NCBI RefSeq assembly: GCF_033807715.1
Contig: NC_084596.1
Span: forward strand, 34,238,379-34,302,378
From: Cololabis saira
Taxonomy: Eukaryota > Chordata > Actinopteri > Beloniformes > Belonidae
Direction of reading: 5' to 3'
Length of the DNA stretch: 64,000 nt
Part shown: positions 58,184-64,000 of the stretch, piece by piece
Position numbering within the stretch: position 1 is the first letter of the stretch
Layout of the letters: every line of letters begins with the position of its first letter
Notes under the pieces: model-generated
What the model was told of the DNA's origin: nothing
The model's input: only the letters and a program-made list of their open reading frames with translations
Databases searched by the model: none
Made by a program: the position numbers and the translations under genes

Positions 58184-58408
58184 ATGGGCTGCTCGCTGAG
58201 AAGAGTGAGGACGACACGAGCCTTTAAATCAGAGCCTACAAAACTCTTCAATGAAACACCTGAAAAAAAAGTCACTAGATTGTCTGAAAACTTGCTAAAT
58301 ATAGCGACCAAAACCACCGAGTTGGCAAATGCTGACGTCAATACAGGAGCTACAACTGCTGTAGATGAGGCCACGCCTCCTCCCCGCCAGACATGGACTA
58401 ACTGTTAA
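58184..58408 (+). CDS. Candidate small gene: 74-aa protein with N-terminal MGCS lipidation motif
   Basis: The ATG at 58184 (context GGCAGCATGG, good) opens MGCSLRRVRTTRAFKSEPTK, then RLSENLLNIATKTTELANAD, and ends ..RQTWTNC before TAA. Gly2-Cys3 with Ser/basic residues after it is a classic N-myristoylation plus palmitoylation start, which would place it on membranes. An acceptor-like TTCATTTGCAG lies 84 bp upstream and AATAAA lies 69 bp downstream, as expected for the last exon of a small gene. I do not recognise a family. It is the only plus-strand gene candidate, and it could be chance. Confidence 0.4.
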   Translation: MGCSLRRVRTTRAFKSEPTKLFNETPEKKVTRLSENLLNIATKTTELANADVNTGATTAVDEATPPPRQTWTNC

Positions 58409-58477
58409 CGGGGAAACTTATTGAGGGATAATAGATAATACCTATAACTGCTATTTAATCAATGTAATTTAGTGAAA

Positions 58478-58483
58478 TAAAAG
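58478..58483 (+). terminator. Possible polyadenylation signal of the MGCS ORF
   Basis: AATAAA about 70 nt after the stop codon of the candidate small gene. Confidence 0.35.
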
Positions 58484-59089
58484 TGAAAATAATCTGATCA
58501 TCTCCACCCAAACCAGAGCGGGACATCACTACTTATGCAAACATTTTACATATGAAGTCAGTAAATCCAATTAAATGAACAATTAAATCAAAAAGTGCAT
58601 CTGTAAATAATTCATATCTAAGTATTTTATGCACAACAAAGAAAAAGTTATTCAACCTTTAGTCTAAGTGACACTAAAACATTTACAACCACACGCTGCA
58701 AAACTCATTCCTTCAGAACCCCTGAAGATGAACCTTTTAATATCGGCACTAATTCTGAGAGAAAGATGCTCTTTTCCAGTCATCTGGCGCTGCCATGGTG
58801 AACCACAGAGTTGGAGCTCCACTGATGATGCGTCCTTATATATAGAATGAACAAAGTTGCAGTCGACTTAACCAACTCTAAACCCCCGACCCGAAAACAA
58901 ACTCTGGGATTCTCGACCTCTGAACCAGCTTTTTATGAAAGAGTTTGTTGGACATGTCTTCCTAAAAACAGGCCCCCGGTCATAAAACAGAAAAAAAACA
59001 GTGACAAAAACTTTTCAACACTACTCAAAACATTTGAGCAAATTGAAAACCATCTGTACAGCTGAAAGGTGGTTTTAACTTAAGTTAAA

Positions 59090-59169
<80 letters not shown>

Positions 59170-59360
59170 TCTGAAAATTATCTCATCATTTTGACATTTT
59201 ACAAATCCATCCAAAGCCATTTCGTAAACATCATGTGAACTCTTCAACACAAATACTGAAGTAAACAGTGCAACACTTCTTTTGTCCTTTTCGTCCAGTA
59301 CGTTTACGCCGGTAAAAACATTCACTGCATCAAACAAATAAGACTTTATCTTTCCGGCTG
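58484..59360. other. Intergenic stretch with (AAT)n
   Basis: No supported exon. It holds the AAT microsatellite at 59098-59169 and the probable 3'UTR of the minus-strand gene to its right. Confidence 0.5.
59098..59169. repeat. (AAT)n microsatellite
   Basis: About 24 trinucleotide units. Confidence 0.97.
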
Positions 59361-63375
<4,015 letters not shown>

Positions 63376-63508
63376 CTGTGGGCGAATCAAACATCACCAA
63401 CTAAACCCACGATGGGAGGAAGCGCAGGTTCTGTGAGAAAACCTGATGACAGTTGAGGCTCTCACCCAGACATCAAGGAAAAAGAAAAAAAGGAAAGAAA
63501 GGATGGAC

Positions 63509-64000
63509 TAGGGCTGGGGATTGATTCAAATATCAAAAATCGATTCGATTCCGATTCTTAAGATTCAGAATCGATTATCACACTTTGATTCGATCCGATT
63601 CAATTCGATCCGATATTGATTTGGGTTACTGTTAATAAAACTGTTTTTTCAGCTGTTGCATGAATTATATGACTGTGTAGTTATGCAACATATTACTACT
63701 AGTATTATATTGAGAATAAACAGCAAGTATTGCAGCTAATGATGCTGTAAGGACCAATCAGCTCCCAGAATGCTGATAGAACTGCTTTCAGAAACATCAT
63801 GTGGGTCAGAATTACCAAACAGATCCAGGGAGGAAACAGAGGACGAAAGAAATCGCTTTTATTTTTTCCCCATTTATGAGAATTTGGTTTTGAACATTTA
63901 TGCAAATGTAACCCCAAGACAGTATATAAAGCAAAGAAATATAGACAATTTATGCAATTATAACTGAACACTTTAATGTTTTCATACCTTTAAACATATT
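63509..64000. mobile_element. Possible hAT-type element running off the right edge
   Basis: It starts TAGGGCTGGGGATTGATTC followed by repeated GATTCGATTCGATCCGATT. This resembles the left end of a fish hAT family. The right end is outside the window. Confidence 0.3.

Overview
This window is vertebrate nuclear DNA and almost certainly teleost fish. The genes are split into small exons with GT..AG introns. The introns are full of Tc1/mariner, hAT and non-LTR (LINE) remnants, palindromic MITEs and long (AC)n, (AT)n, (ATT)n and (GATTA)n microsatellites of fish type. No bacterial-style genes, CRISPR arrays or tRNA/rRNA genes were seen. Gene models were built by reading exons in all frames, requiring GT/AG borders and unbroken codon phase, and comparing with vertebrate proteins recalled from memory. 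No database search was run.

Layout: every confident gene lies on the minus strand. (1) 1252-31756: agl, glycogen debranching enzyme. 33 of about 34 coding exon positions are present (1498 codons plus 2 nt), and only the last coding exon lies beyond the left edge. A candidate 5'UTR exon and GC-box promoter lie near 36.0-36.2 kb. (2) 37883-44506: mrpl37, mitochondrial large-subunit ribosomal protein, complete in 8 exons (426 aa). (3) 48749-54481: a five-exon gene for a 171-aa type I membrane protein with a signal peptide, one Ig domain, a short stalk, and a membrane segment holding a lysine with almost no cytoplasmic tail. (4) 59361-63375: six phase-consistent 3' exons of a gene I could not identify; its 5' end is not resolved. 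A small plus-strand ORF (58184-58408) starting MGCS, a possible lipidation signal, is a candidate gene.

The main biological observation is in agl. The exon holding the acid/base glutamate of the 4-alpha-glucanotransferase site is present twice in tandem (15541-15664 and 15256-15379). Both copies are exactly 124 nt, have identical phases and are fully open. They differ at 12 of 41 encoded residues. Using either one keeps the frame and using both breaks it, so they look like mutually exclusive alternative exons that could give two enzyme isoforms.

The rest of the window is transposon-rich. Four copies of one ~370-bp palindromic MITE lie in agl introns; one is split by an internally deleted LINE that still has its 5' promoter-like end. 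A hAT element with exact 8-bp target duplications has a core made of a 20-bp minisatellite. A second hAT relic also has exact 8-bp duplications. A ~180-bp direct repeat flanks mrpl37. The genes do not form an operon or obvious pathway: agl acts in cytosolic glycogen breakdown, mrpl37 in mitochondrial translation, and the Ig protein probably at the surface of immune cells.
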